In this document: in pieces, positions 14,694 to 14,770 of the stretch | How the letters are laid out: every line of letters starts with the position of its first letter | How positions within the stretch are numbered: position 1 is the stretch's first letter | Assembly: GCA_017480265.1 (NCBI GenBank) | Contig: JAFVAZ010000031.1 | Coordinates: forward strand, 1-14,770 | Direction of reading: 5' to 3' | Origin: Clostridia bacterium | GTDB taxonomy: Bacteria; Bacillota; Clostridia; Oscillospirales; Acutalibacteraceae | Length of the DNA stretch: 14,770 nt | The notes under the pieces: model-generated | The model's input: the letters and a program-made list of their open reading frames with translations, nothing else | Databases searched by the model: none | Told to the model about the DNA's origin: nothing | Made by a program: the position numbers and the translations under genes

Positions 14694-14770
14694 ATGAATA
14701 TCGAAGAAACCATTAAGATTTTGCTAAATGGAAGCGCCGAACACTCAAAGATGGAAGAAATAGAAGATAA
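14694..14770 (+). CDS. Start of an unidentified gene, 3' end outside window
   Basis: An ATG at 14694 with GGAGG at 14681-14685, 8 bases upstream, opens a frame of 25 codons that reaches the window edge without a stop. The visible part, MNIEETIKILLNGSAEHSKM then EEIED, is hydrophilic and probably helical, with no signal peptide. It is too short to name a family. A TTG at 14690 in another frame stops after eight codons, which supports the ATG. The gene is separated from murB by a terminator and about 425 repeat-rich bases, so it is not part of that operon. Confidence 0.65.
   Translation, partial: MNIEETIKILLNGSAEHSKMEEIED

Noticed and set aside
1..14770. CRISPR array, tRNA, rRNA, transposase or phage genes
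   Set aside because: No regularly spaced repeats, tRNA-like cloverleaf, rRNA core sequences or transposase/integrase motifs were seen on either strand.

Overview
The window looks like chromosomal DNA of a low-GC, Gram-positive-type bacterium, most likely a member of the Clostridia. The evidence is an AT-rich sequence, strong GGAGG-type ribosome binding sites, sigma-A-type promoters with 17-base spacers, the rpsF-ssb-rpsR cluster, a complete potABCD operon, and hprK followed directly by murB. HPr kinase of this type is typical of Firmicutes. Species cannot be told from the sequence; a host-associated lifestyle is possible but unproven.

Layout. Bases 1-547 (minus) hold the first 182 codons of a DUF421 membrane protein whose 3' end lies outside the window. 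Divergent from it is the rpsF-ssb-rpsR operon (824-1900), with a clear promoter and a strong terminator. Next is an accessory-looking stretch (about 2000-5440). It holds a 903-residue secreted protein I do not recognise, with its own promoter and a hairpin at the mRNA 5' end. It also holds a 112-residue Nif11-like leader-peptide protein with a double-glycine site, a full-consensus promoter and a terminator. An alanine/glycine:cation symporter (AGCS) gene runs convergently on the minus strand (5455-6855). After a 565-base gap comes potABCD (7421-11460), a spermidine/putrescine ABC importer. A small secreted coiled-coil protein (11630-12007) and a doubtful 72-codon reading frame precede hprK (12252-13214) and murB (13252-14172), which end in a strong terminator. 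A repeat-rich, gene-free stretch then leads to the first 25 codons of another gene at 14694.

How the genes fit together. Single-strand DNA binding and ribosome assembly (ssb, rpsF, rpsR), carbon regulation (hprK) and cell-wall precursor synthesis (murB) are core functions. The AGCS symporter and PotABCD bring in amino acids and polyamines. The two signal-peptide proteins and the Nif11-like protein are the unexplained accessory part.

Main points for a second look: potC appears to start at an AUA codon; an orphan Nif11-like precursor has no modification or export genes beside it; the 903-residue secreted protein matches no family I know; PotD lacks a lipobox and carries a C-terminal membrane helix; 8 of the 15 confident genes start with GTG, TTG or ATA; and the region before 14694 is rich in direct and inverted repeats. 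Several start sites were moved downstream of the longest open frame because the ribosome binding site overlaps the longer start.
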